This document shows, piece by piece, positions 6,943 through 13,668 of a DNA stretch of 14,080 nt. Position numbers and translations under genes: made by a program. The notes under the pieces are model-generated. The model had not been told where the DNA came from. It searched no databases and worked only from the letters and a program-made list of their open reading frames with translations. Numbering within the stretch: position 1 is the stretch's first letter; each line of letters opens with the position of its first letter. Where the stretch lies: the NCBI GenBank assembly GCA_015485035.1, contig WFUI01000062.1:1-14080 (forward strand). Direction: 5' to 3'. This stretch comes from Mariprofundus sp. Lineage in GTDB: Bacteria; Pseudomonadota; Zetaproteobacteria; Mariprofundales; Mariprofundaceae.

Positions 6943-7635
6943 GTGAAGAAGAAAAAACTTCCAAGTTTTGTGCAAGATACCTTTCTTGAGCCATTTTTCC
7001 AGTCTAGGCTTGGCAGGATAGTAAGTAATTTCATACTTCAGGGTATGTTGTACATGAATCCGTATGAGGTTTTTATAAAGCTTGTTGTTGATTTTATATT
7101 GATCATCACGTTTTATATGTTCTTTGAACCTCAAGGTATGATCGGCGTTCTGACTATCATCGTAATGTCACATGGTATTAATTGGCTAATAAATTGTCAG
7201 CCTGTGGCTCTTCTCTATCACATGGACATAGGCCAAGGGAATCCAAGAAAATTTATCAATTATATTGATGGCCTATATGCAAGAATAAATAAATATGGGT
7301 TACCAGCAGCGGCAGCGTATGGAAGTCTATCAAGGTATAGATACAATAACCGTTCGGATATCGATATAAGGCTAATTGTTGGCAACAGTCTGGTTGAGAA
7401 AATATACGGTTCTATAGTTTGTTTGTATGAAAGGGCAAGGGCCTTTTTGTTCTGGTTTCCATTGGATATATATATGTTTACAGTTGATGAAGTTGTAAAA
7501 AAGATGAATACTGATGAGCCGCCAATATTATTCAAGGATATTAAGGGTGTGCTGAGGGATAAATATGATGAAACAATCCCGTTCAAGCAATTTGCCGATG
7601 AATTCAGGAAAAGATATGTAGGTGATTCGGTCTAG
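6943..7635 (+). CDS. Membrane-anchored nucleotidyltransferase-fold protein, function unknown
   Basis: A 230-residue protein with two probable membrane helices (about residues 45-61 and 65-82) followed by a soluble domain with nucleotidyltransferase (MNT/pol-beta) hallmarks: AAYGSLSRYR (124-133) with G127-S128, NRSDIDIRLIVG (136-147) with D139 and D141, and a possible third carboxylate D175 in PLDIYMF. This GS...DxD...D arrangement is what the fold uses to bind metal and NTP. Translation probably starts at GTG 6943, with AGGA at 6933-6936. The nearby ATG at 6938 reads into a stop after two codons. It lies 8 bases after the acyltransferase stop. I do not recognise a named family. It might transfer a nucleotide to a small molecule or protein, or act in lipid-linked sugar handling; this is inference. 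It is strongly AT-rich like its neighbours. Confidence 0.78.
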   Translation: MKKKKLPSFVQDTFLEPFFQSRLGRIVSNFILQGMLYMNPYEVFIKLVVDFILIITFYMFFEPQGMIGVLTIIVMSHGINWLINCQPVALLYHMDIGQGNPRKFINYIDGLYARINKYGLPAAAAYGSLSRYRYNNRSDIDIRLIVGNSLVEKIYGSIVCLYERARAFLFWFPLDIYMFTVDEVVKKMNTDEPPILFKDIKGVLRDKYDETIPFKQFADEFRKRYVGDSV

Positions 7636-7649
7636 CAATCTGTCCGAAA

Positions 7650-8108
7650 ATGAACCTGAGGAATGATATTGTTATGCTGGTATGCTCATCAGGCGGGCAT
7701 CTTGCGGAATGCCTGTCTGCCTGTGAGAAGGTTGCGCATAAGCAGGTTGTCTTGACAAAAAAGGACAGGCATGTAAAGGGCAGAATAGGAAACAGGCGGG
7801 TTCATTTTGTTCATGACCCCCATACTTCTGTATTTGGTTATCTTGTCAATACAGTTCAGTCACTGATACTGCTCTTACTCTATCGTCCGAGGGTTATCGT
7901 CAGTACTGGTGCAGGTATAGCCATCGCACCATGCCTGATAGGTAAACTGCTTGCGTCACATCTGATATTTATCGAAACCGGTGCCAGAATCAAATCACCC
8001 TCACGGACCGGAAAGTTTATGTACAAGTATGCGGATACGTTCATCGTGCAGTGGGAGCCATTGCTTAAGCATTATCCAAACGCCATTATGGGTGGTCCAT
8101 TGCTGTGA
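7650..8108 (+). CDS. Alg14/PssD-like glycosyltransferase subunit (membrane anchor)
   Basis: A 152-residue protein similar to the Alg14/PssD/CpsF-type subunit of two-part UDP-sugar glycosyltransferases. In that family it anchors the catalytic partner to the membrane and forms the acceptor side of the GT-B fold. Visible features are VCSSGGHLAE (11-20), the VSTGAGIAIAP loop (84-94) and FIETGARIKSPSRTGK (107-122). A hydrophobic stretch around residues 62-78 could contact the membrane. Length is normal for the family. The gene ends GTGA, overlapping the GTG start of the Alg13-like partner by four bases, so the two subunits are translationally coupled as expected for a heterodimer. By analogy the pair adds a hexose or N-acetylhexosamine early in assembly of the lipid-linked unit. 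Confidence 0.88.
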   Translation: MNLRNDIVMLVCSSGGHLAECLSACEKVAHKQVVLTKKDRHVKGRIGNRRVHFVHDPHTSVFGYLVNTVQSLILLLLYRPRVIVSTGAGIAIAPCLIGKLLASHLIFIETGARIKSPSRTGKFMYKYADTFIVQWEPLLKHYPNAIMGGPLL

Positions 8109-8572
8109 TATTTGCGCTTTTTGGTACGAATCCTTATCCATTCATCCGTCTGCGTGACATGCTTTTGGATATTGCCGATGATTATGAAATCATTGCCCAG
8201 ACAGGATCAACGCCCATAGATTGTGTGCCATACGAATGTCATGACTATCTGTCCCATGATGAGGTTATGGGTTACATTGCACACGCAGATATACTCGTGA
8301 CGCAAGCTGGTTTCGGTAGTCTCAAGGACTGCATAAGTTCGGGGAAGCCTGTAGTGGCTGTGCCCAGAAAACCAGAACTTGGAGAATCACAGGATGAGCA
8401 GTCAGAGATAGCGGAAGAGCTGGAAAGGCTGGGTAGCTGTGTCGTTCTTCACGACAACGAGTCATTGCGGTCAGCCATAGGAAGGGCCTGTAGTATGCAG
8501 CATAAAGCATTGCCTAAGGGAAATATACCTGACATTGTTCGCGATGTTGTCGAAAAGGAATTCTCTAAATGA
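8105..8572 (+). CDS. Alg13/PssE-like glycosyltransferase subunit (catalytic, GT28 C-terminal type)
   Basis: A 155-residue protein resembling Alg13/PssE, the nucleotide-sugar-binding half of a split GT28-type glycosyltransferase (Glyco_tran_28_C). It opens with IFALFGTNPYPFIRL. The donor-binding region is ADILVTQAGFGSLKDCIS (61-78), then GKPVVAVPRKPELGESQDEQ (80-99), where the family usually has TH.G.GS, a GKP.I.VPR stretch and a downstream Q. The usual histidine of the TH element is glutamine here (Q67), a modest deviation. Translation begins at GTG 8105, overlapping the Alg14-like gene by 4 bp, and the 3' end overlaps the next ORF by ATGA. It should need its upstream partner for activity. 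The exact sugar is unknown. Confidence 0.87.
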   Translation: MIFALFGTNPYPFIRLRDMLLDIADDYEIIAQTGSTPIDCVPYECHDYLSHDEVMGYIAHADILVTQAGFGSLKDCISSGKPVVAVPRKPELGESQDEQSEIAEELERLGSCVVLHDNESLRSAIGRACSMQHKALPKGNIPDIVRDVVEKEFSK

Positions 8573-9354
8573 GGCTAAGCTTCATTATTATTGAATATCA
8601 TTGCATGGATGAGGTAGAAGGCTGTGTCTCAAGCATCAAAGAGCATGCTAATCACATAGAGCATGAGGTCATTGTTATCTCCAATTCCTGCTATTCGGAT
8701 GATGAATGGAAGAAGTATTTGGCAAGGTTGGAAGGCGTAAGGATGATCAGGTCAGCACGTAACAGTGGCTATGCTGGCGGTGTCAATCAGGGGCTTAGAA
8801 AAGCCAGAGGAGAGTATGTTTATATAATAAATCCAGATTGTCGCCTGCTTGACGACAGGACTAATGAGATACTGGATTATTTGGATACGCATAAAAATGT
8901 TGCCATTGCCGGCCCTAAGGTGGTTGATAACAATGGTAACAATCAGCCGTCATGCCGACGTTTTCCTCGCTGGTACACGTTTATATTCGTGAGAACCTTG
9001 TTACGAAAGACTGCCATAGGAAAAAGGGAAACAGCAAGGTACTTCATGGAAAATGAGTCACTTGATGATGTATGTCAAGTTGACTGGGTTTCAGGTGGTG
9101 CCATGATCGTGCGAATGGAATATGTAGAGAAATATGGCGGTATGGATGAGAGATATTTCCTGTATATGGAAGATGTTGACTGGTGCAGAAATATGCGTAT
9201 CAATGGTGCTGATACGATATATTATCCATTCTCGATAGTTATGCATGCCGGCATGCATAAGAGTATCAAGGTGTTTAGATTGTCTGGATTACGTCACAAT
9301 CGCATGCATATCTGTAGCCTCATGAAGTATTTTCTGAAGTATCGGGGCACTTGA
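8569..9354 (+). CDS. GT2-family glycosyltransferase (rhamnosyltransferase-like)
   Basis: A 261-residue GT-A-fold glycosyltransferase of family GT2, similar in layout to WbbL/RfbN-type rhamnosyltransferases. NSGYAGGVNQGL (65-76) and YVYIINPD (83-90) form the nucleotide-sugar and metal site, with NPD in the DxD position as usual for this subgroup. DWVSGGAMIVR (172-182) and FLYMEDVDWCRNMR (197-210) carry the conserved SGA and ED(VD)WC elements, the latter including the likely catalytic acid. Because rfbA, rfbB and rfbC flank the cluster, dTDP-L-rhamnose is a plausible donor (inference). The start overlaps the Alg13-like gene by 4 bp (ATGA). The end is close to the following ATG at 9358. A 22-bp perfect palindrome lies in the coding sequence at 9239-9260. 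Confidence 0.9.
   Translation: MRLSFIIIEYHCMDEVEGCVSSIKEHANHIEHEVIVISNSCYSDDEWKKYLARLEGVRMIRSARNSGYAGGVNQGLRKARGEYVYIINPDCRLLDDRTNEILDYLDTHKNVAIAGPKVVDNNGNNQPSCRRFPRWYTFIFVRTLLRKTAIGKRETARYFMENESLDDVCQVDWVSGGAMIVRMEYVEKYGGMDERYFLYMEDVDWCRNMRINGADTIYYPFSIVMHAGMHKSIKVFRLSGLRHNRMHICSLMKYFLKYRGT
9239..9260. repeat. 22-bp perfect palindrome inside the GT2 gene
   Basis: The half-sites TTATGCATGCC (9239-9249) and GGCATGCATAA (9250-9260) are exact reverse complements without spacer. It encodes part of VMHAGMHK. GCATGCAT recurs at 9302-9309, about 50 bases downstream. Function unknown. It might form a hairpin in the mRNA or bind a dimeric protein, or it may be a chance result of the MHAGMH peptide. 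Confidence 0.7.
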
Positions 9355-9357
9355 TCT

Positions 9358-10689
9358 ATGGGCGCAAATATCATCCTTTATACAGGTCTATTTTCCATCG
9401 TGCTTTTATGGATGTGGTTGATTTCCAGATGGCGTTCTTTGAAGGATATAGTAAAAACTATCAGGCACAGGCTCATATTATCATGGCTGTTGTTGTATAT
9501 CGGTATGGGAATATGGATACCAAGAGAGGGTGATATCTATGATGTAACGACTATCGATGCATCCGCTATTATCCAGGTGATATCCATACTGGTTGTTTCA
9601 TTTATTGTTTTTGGCTCGATACGACAACTGAGCGCCAGATATTATCGCCTGCCGCTTATATGCATGTCATTATATGCAGGCGTCGGCATTGTTACGTCGC
9701 CTTTAACCACGACTTTCCTGCTGAATCTGTTCAAGGCATATTCAGTTTTGCTGACTGTTGTGCTCGCAGCACTGACGATCAGAGTTGAATTGAAGAATTG
9801 TCACCAGTATGTCGTATACAATATAAGCTATGTATATTTTGGCTTTATGTGTATGCTGGCAGTGATTGGTGGGGTGTTTTTCCCGGACATTACGCATAGG
9901 CCTAATAATGGTGTCTTTGGTTTCATGCTGGAAGGTATGCCAAAGCTCAATTCCAATAGTCTTGGATATATGTCTGGTATTGCTGTTGTGATCTCCTACG
10001 CTCGATTCCTTAGGGCAAAGAAACTATCATCAGAATATCCCTATTTGCTCGTTTTGATATTTTCTACAAGTAGCCTGATTATGGCGCAGAGCAGAACATC
10101 GATAGCCGGTACATTTTTGGGGCTTGTATTCCTTTCATTTCTCACAAGGCGTAAGGCCATGATGAGGCTCTTTATATTGCTAACGCTTGGTGTGGTTTCG
10201 ATAACCGCAGTGATTACAAGTGATCGTGGCATTGGTCAGAAGATTGTCAAATATCTTGAACGAGGCGTATCAAAGGAAAAACTTGAGACATTGAGTGGTA
10301 GAACCCTGGCATGGGAATATTCATGGAAACGGTTTCAGGAATCACCATTCATAGGCTATGGTTTCTATTCGACAGGCAAGACTGAGATAGCGCCACACAG
10401 TGCCTATTTCACAACGTTGCTTAATGTGGGTATATCTGGATTTGTGCCATGGTTGGTCTTTATTGCTTTTCTATTTATATATATACCAGCTCGTGGTTAC
10501 TATTTTGACAATGATCGATACCAGTACAGACATGAGATCACGGCTGTACTGATTTTGCAGTTTCTGAGAACAGTAACAGGTCAGGATGTGACTATTCACT
10601 CATATTCAACCATGTTGATGTTGTCAATTATTGTATCATTTTATGTGGCGAAGAGGTTGCGAAGAAAACAAATGATGTCGCCGGCATGA
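9358..10689 (+). CDS. O-antigen polymerase/ligase-family membrane protein (probable Wzy)
   Basis: A 443-residue inner-membrane protein with about ten to twelve hydrophobic segments and one large periplasmic loop, the layout of Wzy polymerases and WaaL ligases (Wzy_C, PF04932). The conserved core of that domain is visible: AQSRTSIAG (243-251) in a helix-loop, then SGRTLAWEYSWKRFQESP (313-330) leading to IGYGF, and HSAYFTTLLNVGISG (347-361), where family members usually have HN.yl.....G. With a Wzx flippase four genes later, polymerase is more likely than ligase, but sequence alone does not separate them. An overlapping frame from 9351 is a shadow. The stop overlaps the start of the beta-helix gene by ATGA. 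AT-rich and hydrophobic, as is typical of serotype-specific polymerases. Confidence 0.85.
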   Translation: MGANIILYTGLFSIVLLWMWLISRWRSLKDIVKTIRHRLILSWLLLYIGMGIWIPREGDIYDVTTIDASAIIQVISILVVSFIVFGSIRQLSARYYRLPLICMSLYAGVGIVTSPLTTTFLLNLFKAYSVLLTVVLAALTIRVELKNCHQYVVYNISYVYFGFMCMLAVIGGVFFPDITHRPNNGVFGFMLEGMPKLNSNSLGYMSGIAVVISYARFLRAKKLSSEYPYLLVLIFSTSSLIMAQSRTSIAGTFLGLVFLSFLTRRKAMMRLFILLTLGVVSITAVITSDRGIGQKIVKYLERGVSKEKLETLSGRTLAWEYSWKRFQESPFIGYGFYSTGKTEIAPHSAYFTTLLNVGISGFVPWLVFIAFLFIYIPARGYYFDNDRYQYRHEITAVLILQFLRTVTGQDVTIHSYSTMLMLSIIVSFYVAKRLRRKQMMSPA

Positions 10690-11549
10690 GAAGCATTGTT
10701 GCTATTTATTGTTTCATTGCGCTAATCGATGCGAATGCCTCTATTTGCTTGAAACCGATCAAGCAACGCCAGGTTATAAGCTTTGGTCCGGGTGTGCATG
10801 AACTTCGTAATCTGTGCAGCATGTACAGAAATGTTGTTATTGAAGGAAAAGGTCCGGGTGTAACCATTCTCAGGATTCGTGATGGTATTCATTTGTCTGG
10901 GGCAAACCCAGTTATAAGAAATATGACGATTGTTGGAAATGGAAAAGGCGTGGGACTACATCTTGAGAACACGTGGAGTGCGCTGGTGGAGAACGTGAGA
11001 ATTCAGAATTACGCGACCGGTATCCTGTTCGAACTCACTGAGCGTGGAAGAAACGTGGCAAATAACAAAACCAAGCGTGGCTGGCCTTACGATACAGACA
11101 CCAAGAAATATTGGGGTAGCAGAATCACATTGAGTAATCTAAGAAATGTCAGTATTCACGGTCCGGGCAATGGGATTGTCCTTAAAAACAGGCTAAAAAA
11201 GACAGATGCCAGGAATTACTGGTGGCCAACAAATGACAAAAGGCATGGCGAATTCATGAATACACTCACTATCTGGGGTGGACATATAGCGGTAAGAAAG
11301 ATTGGTCTTCTCATTGGGGATGGCGTTTATCAAACCAAGTTGTTCGGAACGTATATCGATGCATCGGAATACGGTGGTATAGTCATGCAGTATGGTGCTC
11401 GAGGGCTGTTTTTGTTTGGTGTATCACTTGACCCTAATGCAACTGCAAAACGAAAGCGGGCCAAGATTCTGGTGGTACCGAGACGGTCGGTATCGAGTGT
11501 CAGAATAATTGGTTCTGATATAAAACGTCACCTTATAACAATAAGATAA
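10686..11549 (+). CDS. Secreted right-handed parallel beta-helix protein (pectate-lyase-like fold)
   Basis: A 287-residue protein with an N-terminal signal peptide (hydrophobic to about residue 14, likely cleavage after DANA at residue 18), so probably periplasmic or exported. The mature part shows the short-strand, Gly/Asn-rich pattern of a parallel beta-helix: NVVIEGKGPGVTILRI (49-64), NPVIRNMTIVGNGKGVGLHL (74-93), ALVENVRIQNYATGILF (99-115) and later turns GIVLKN, HIAVRKIGLLIG and GGIVMQYGARGLFLFG. Folds of this kind occur in polysaccharide lyases, C5-epimerases and tailspike depolymerases. I cannot identify catalytic residues with confidence. It overlaps wzy by 4 bp and lies before a sulfotransferase, so a role in cutting, epimerising or binding the exported polymer is plausible but inferred. 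The ribosome-binding site would lie inside wzy. Confidence 0.75.
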   Translation: MRSIVAIYCFIALIDANASICLKPIKQRQVISFGPGVHELRNLCSMYRNVVIEGKGPGVTILRIRDGIHLSGANPVIRNMTIVGNGKGVGLHLENTWSALVENVRIQNYATGILFELTERGRNVANNKTKRGWPYDTDTKKYWGSRITLSNLRNVSIHGPGNGIVLKNRLKKTDARNYWWPTNDKRHGEFMNTLTIWGGHIAVRKIGLLIGDGVYQTKLFGTYIDASEYGGIVMQYGARGLFLFGVSLDPNATAKRKRAKILVVPRRSVSSVRIIGSDIKRHLITIR

Positions 11550-11552
11550 AGT

Positions 11553-11557
11553 AGGGG
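11553..11557 (+). promoter_or_regulatory. Ribosome-binding site of the sulfotransferase gene
   Basis: AGGGG ends six bases before ATG 11564. This is one of the few non-overlapping gene junctions in the core, so the gene has its own clear initiation site. Confidence 0.6.
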
Positions 11558-11563
11558 TAAAAA

Positions 11564-12319
11564 ATGATAGTCTGTTTGGCGGGGATGCACCGTTCCGGTA
11601 CATCGCTATTCTCAAGTTATCTGCAATATTGCGGTATTAGCATGGGTGAGCAGCAGGCAGGGCCCGGATATGGTAACCCGCATGGTCATTATGAGGACCG
11701 TAAATTTCTTGAGCTGCATAAAAAAATACTCAATTACAATAAGCAACATATGTATTTCTGTAAGAAGAAGATTACAGTCTCCCATGATGATCGAGAGTAT
11801 GCGAAAGCCCTCGTATATAGGAATAGTCAGAAATATGATAATTGGGGTTGGAAAGATCCGCGCACTACACTCTTTCTTGATTTTTGGGAAAACCTGTGTA
11901 AGGAAATAAAATATGTTTTTCTCTATCGAAATCCTTATCGTGTCATTGACTCGTTGTTTCGACGTCGTGGAGACAGAATATTCTATTTGATGCCTCATCG
12001 AGCCGCAGATGCCTGGTTGTTGTATAATCAGAGAATAATTGATTTTCATAAAAGATTTCCTGAGAAATCAGTTATCATCAGCATCGATGAGATCAACAGA
12101 TCTCCTGAAACCACTATTCCAGTACTTTCTGACTGGATGGGGTACACCTTGGATAAACCCTATCACGATGTTTACCGGCCAAAGGCAATCTCGACATCTG
12201 TATCTCTCAGAACGGCATTCTATTTGCCGATTATTCGGGCCTTTCGTAGTGCACAGCTCGAGCATGTCATGACGATACTGAATAGTAGGGCGTTGATACC
12301 TGACACGCAGTCTGATTGA
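11564..12319 (+). CDS. Sulfotransferase family protein (PAPS-dependent type)
   Basis: A 251-residue P-loop protein of the sulfotransferase superfamily. These enzymes move sulfate from PAPS (3'-phosphoadenosine-5'-phosphosulfate) to hydroxyl or amino groups of glycans and other acceptors. The 5'-phosphosulfate loop is AGMHRSGTSLFSSYL (6-20). GWKDPRTT (95-102) is the next conserved strand-turn. VFLYRNPYRVIDSLFRRR (118-135) carries the arginine and serine of the 3'-phosphate-binding motif (R122 and S130). There is no signal peptide or membrane segment, so it probably acts on the cytoplasmic lipid-linked unit before flipping. The ATG has AGGGG (11553-11557) six bases before it. It lies between the beta-helix gene and wzx, which suggests that the polymer is sulfated (inference). 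No PAPS-synthesis gene is in the window. Confidence 0.88.
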   Translation: MIVCLAGMHRSGTSLFSSYLQYCGISMGEQQAGPGYGNPHGHYEDRKFLELHKKILNYNKQHMYFCKKKITVSHDDREYAKALVYRNSQKYDNWGWKDPRTTLFLDFWENLCKEIKYVFLYRNPYRVIDSLFRRRGDRIFYLMPHRAADAWLLYNQRIIDFHKRFPEKSVIISIDEINRSPETTIPVLSDWMGYTLDKPYHDVYRPKAISTSVSLRTAFYLPIIRAFRSAQLEHVMTILNSRALIPDTQSD

Positions 12320-12333
12320 TTCATATCTGTTAA

Positions 12334-13668
12334 ATGTACGAACTGAAAAAAAGAATATACAGAAGCGGTGTCTGGTCGCTTTTGGGTAAAATATCGAATG
12401 TAGCTCTTTCCTTTCTGCTATATGTAATACTTGCTCGTCTCCTTGGGGTAGAGCAGATGGGGGTCTATTACATTGTTCTGAGTATGGTCGTTTTGCTGGC
12501 TATGCTAGCCAAGCTAGGCATCAACAATACAACAGTCAAAATCGTATCAGAGTCATACAAGGGAAATCCTTCAAGATTACCCGTCGTCACGCGCAGCGTC
12601 TTGCTCTATTCTTTATTGACATCTGTAGCTGTTGCTATCCTGCTTTTGTCAGGTTTCTATGAATACCTTATTCGCCGTTATTATTCAGGCAATATCATTT
12701 TGCTTGGTATGCAGTGTCTGATCATCGGATGGCTGATTCTTCAGGTTATGCAGGATGTAACAGTTGAAATCTACAGAGGATTGCATGACATAAGATTGGC
12801 GTCTGTTTATGCCGGCGTTTTTGCAAGGATTATGTTGATTGCGTTTATTTTGTTCTACTGGTCTATTGGTGGCAATATCAGTGTTGAAGCAGTCATCAAT
12901 ATGACTGTTATTGCGTTGTCTGTCAGTTTCTTGATTTCTTTTTCCGGCATCTGGAGGCGTGTTCCTGGTCTGGCATGGGGTGAGCTTGAGAAGGCTTCTT
13001 CTATATATTCACATGCACTGGCTGTTTTCATTGCAAATGGCACCATGATGCTCATAGCCTATCTTGACATAATAATGATGGGGTCCATGTCAACGATCAA
13101 TGACGCAGGCATCTATGGCTCTGCTAAACGGATGGTCGAACTTGTGATAATGCCGCTGTTTATTATTCAGGGGTTTCTTCCGCCCTATATCACTGAGCTA
13201 TATGGGCAGAAGAAATATAAGGACCTGGAGCGTGTTATTCGTGTATCTACGACAATAGCATTTCTTCCTGCATTATTGCTTTTTATTGTCTATGTTGCGA
13301 CTTATTCGTTTCTTCCGGTGCTTCTATTTGGCAAAGGGTTCTCTGACGCAGGGAAATACCTGGTTATTTTGTCAATAGGATATCTTCTTGCATTGGCATC
13401 AGGGCCGGCAACGATTTTAATGACGATGACAGGGCATGTCCGTTATGTTTTGGTTGCATCACTGGTATCAGCAGTAGTGATTGTTATGTTGATGTATGGT
13501 CTTGGAACTGCATATGGGCCAGTAGGGATCGCATATGGTGTATCTGCTGGATTTCTGTTTAGATCCGTACTGATGATGTTGGGTGCTCGCCGGCAAGTTT
13601 CTGTATCTACATATATTTATTTAAATCCGATGAGAATATTGCCGCGTAGCATTAAGGTAAATGCATGA
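12334..13668 (+). CDS. wzx: Wzx-type oligosaccharide flippase (polysaccharide transporter family)
   Basis: A 444-residue integral membrane protein with about twelve predicted helices, of the MOP/PST superfamily that flips undecaprenyl-diphosphate-linked repeat units across the inner membrane. The N-terminal segment RSGVWSLLGKISNVAL...LLYVILARLLGVEQMGVYYIVLSMV is the hallmark of this family: an amphipathic helix, then an LAR.LG...G.Y signature. KLGINNTTVKIVSE (61-74) is the next conserved element, and a central AYLDIIMMGSMSTINDAGIYGSAKRMVEL stretch, typical of the family's seventh-helix region, is also present. The start at 12334 follows the sulfotransferase stop by 14 bases. The stop overlaps the rfbC start by 4 bp (ATGA). 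It has the low GC and AT-rich codons of the core. The cognate substrate is the repeat unit of this cluster (inference). Confidence 0.9.
   Translation: MYELKKRIYRSGVWSLLGKISNVALSFLLYVILARLLGVEQMGVYYIVLSMVVLLAMLAKLGINNTTVKIVSESYKGNPSRLPVVTRSVLLYSLLTSVAVAILLLSGFYEYLIRRYYSGNIILLGMQCLIIGWLILQVMQDVTVEIYRGLHDIRLASVYAGVFARIMLIAFILFYWSIGGNISVEAVINMTVIALSVSFLISFSGIWRRVPGLAWGELEKASSIYSHALAVFIANGTMMLIAYLDIIMMGSMSTINDAGIYGSAKRMVELVIMPLFIIQGFLPPYITELYGQKKYKDLERVIRVSTTIAFLPALLLFIVYVATYSFLPVLLFGKGFSDAGKYLVILSIGYLLALASGPATILMTMTGHVRYVLVASLVSAVVIVMLMYGLGTAYGPVGIAYGVSAGFLFRSVLMMLGARRQVSVSTYIYLNPMRILPRSIKVNA

Noticed and set aside
11612..12049. Antisense open frame across the sulfotransferase gene
   Set aside because: It lies entirely opposite a well-supported gene and shows no recognisable domain.
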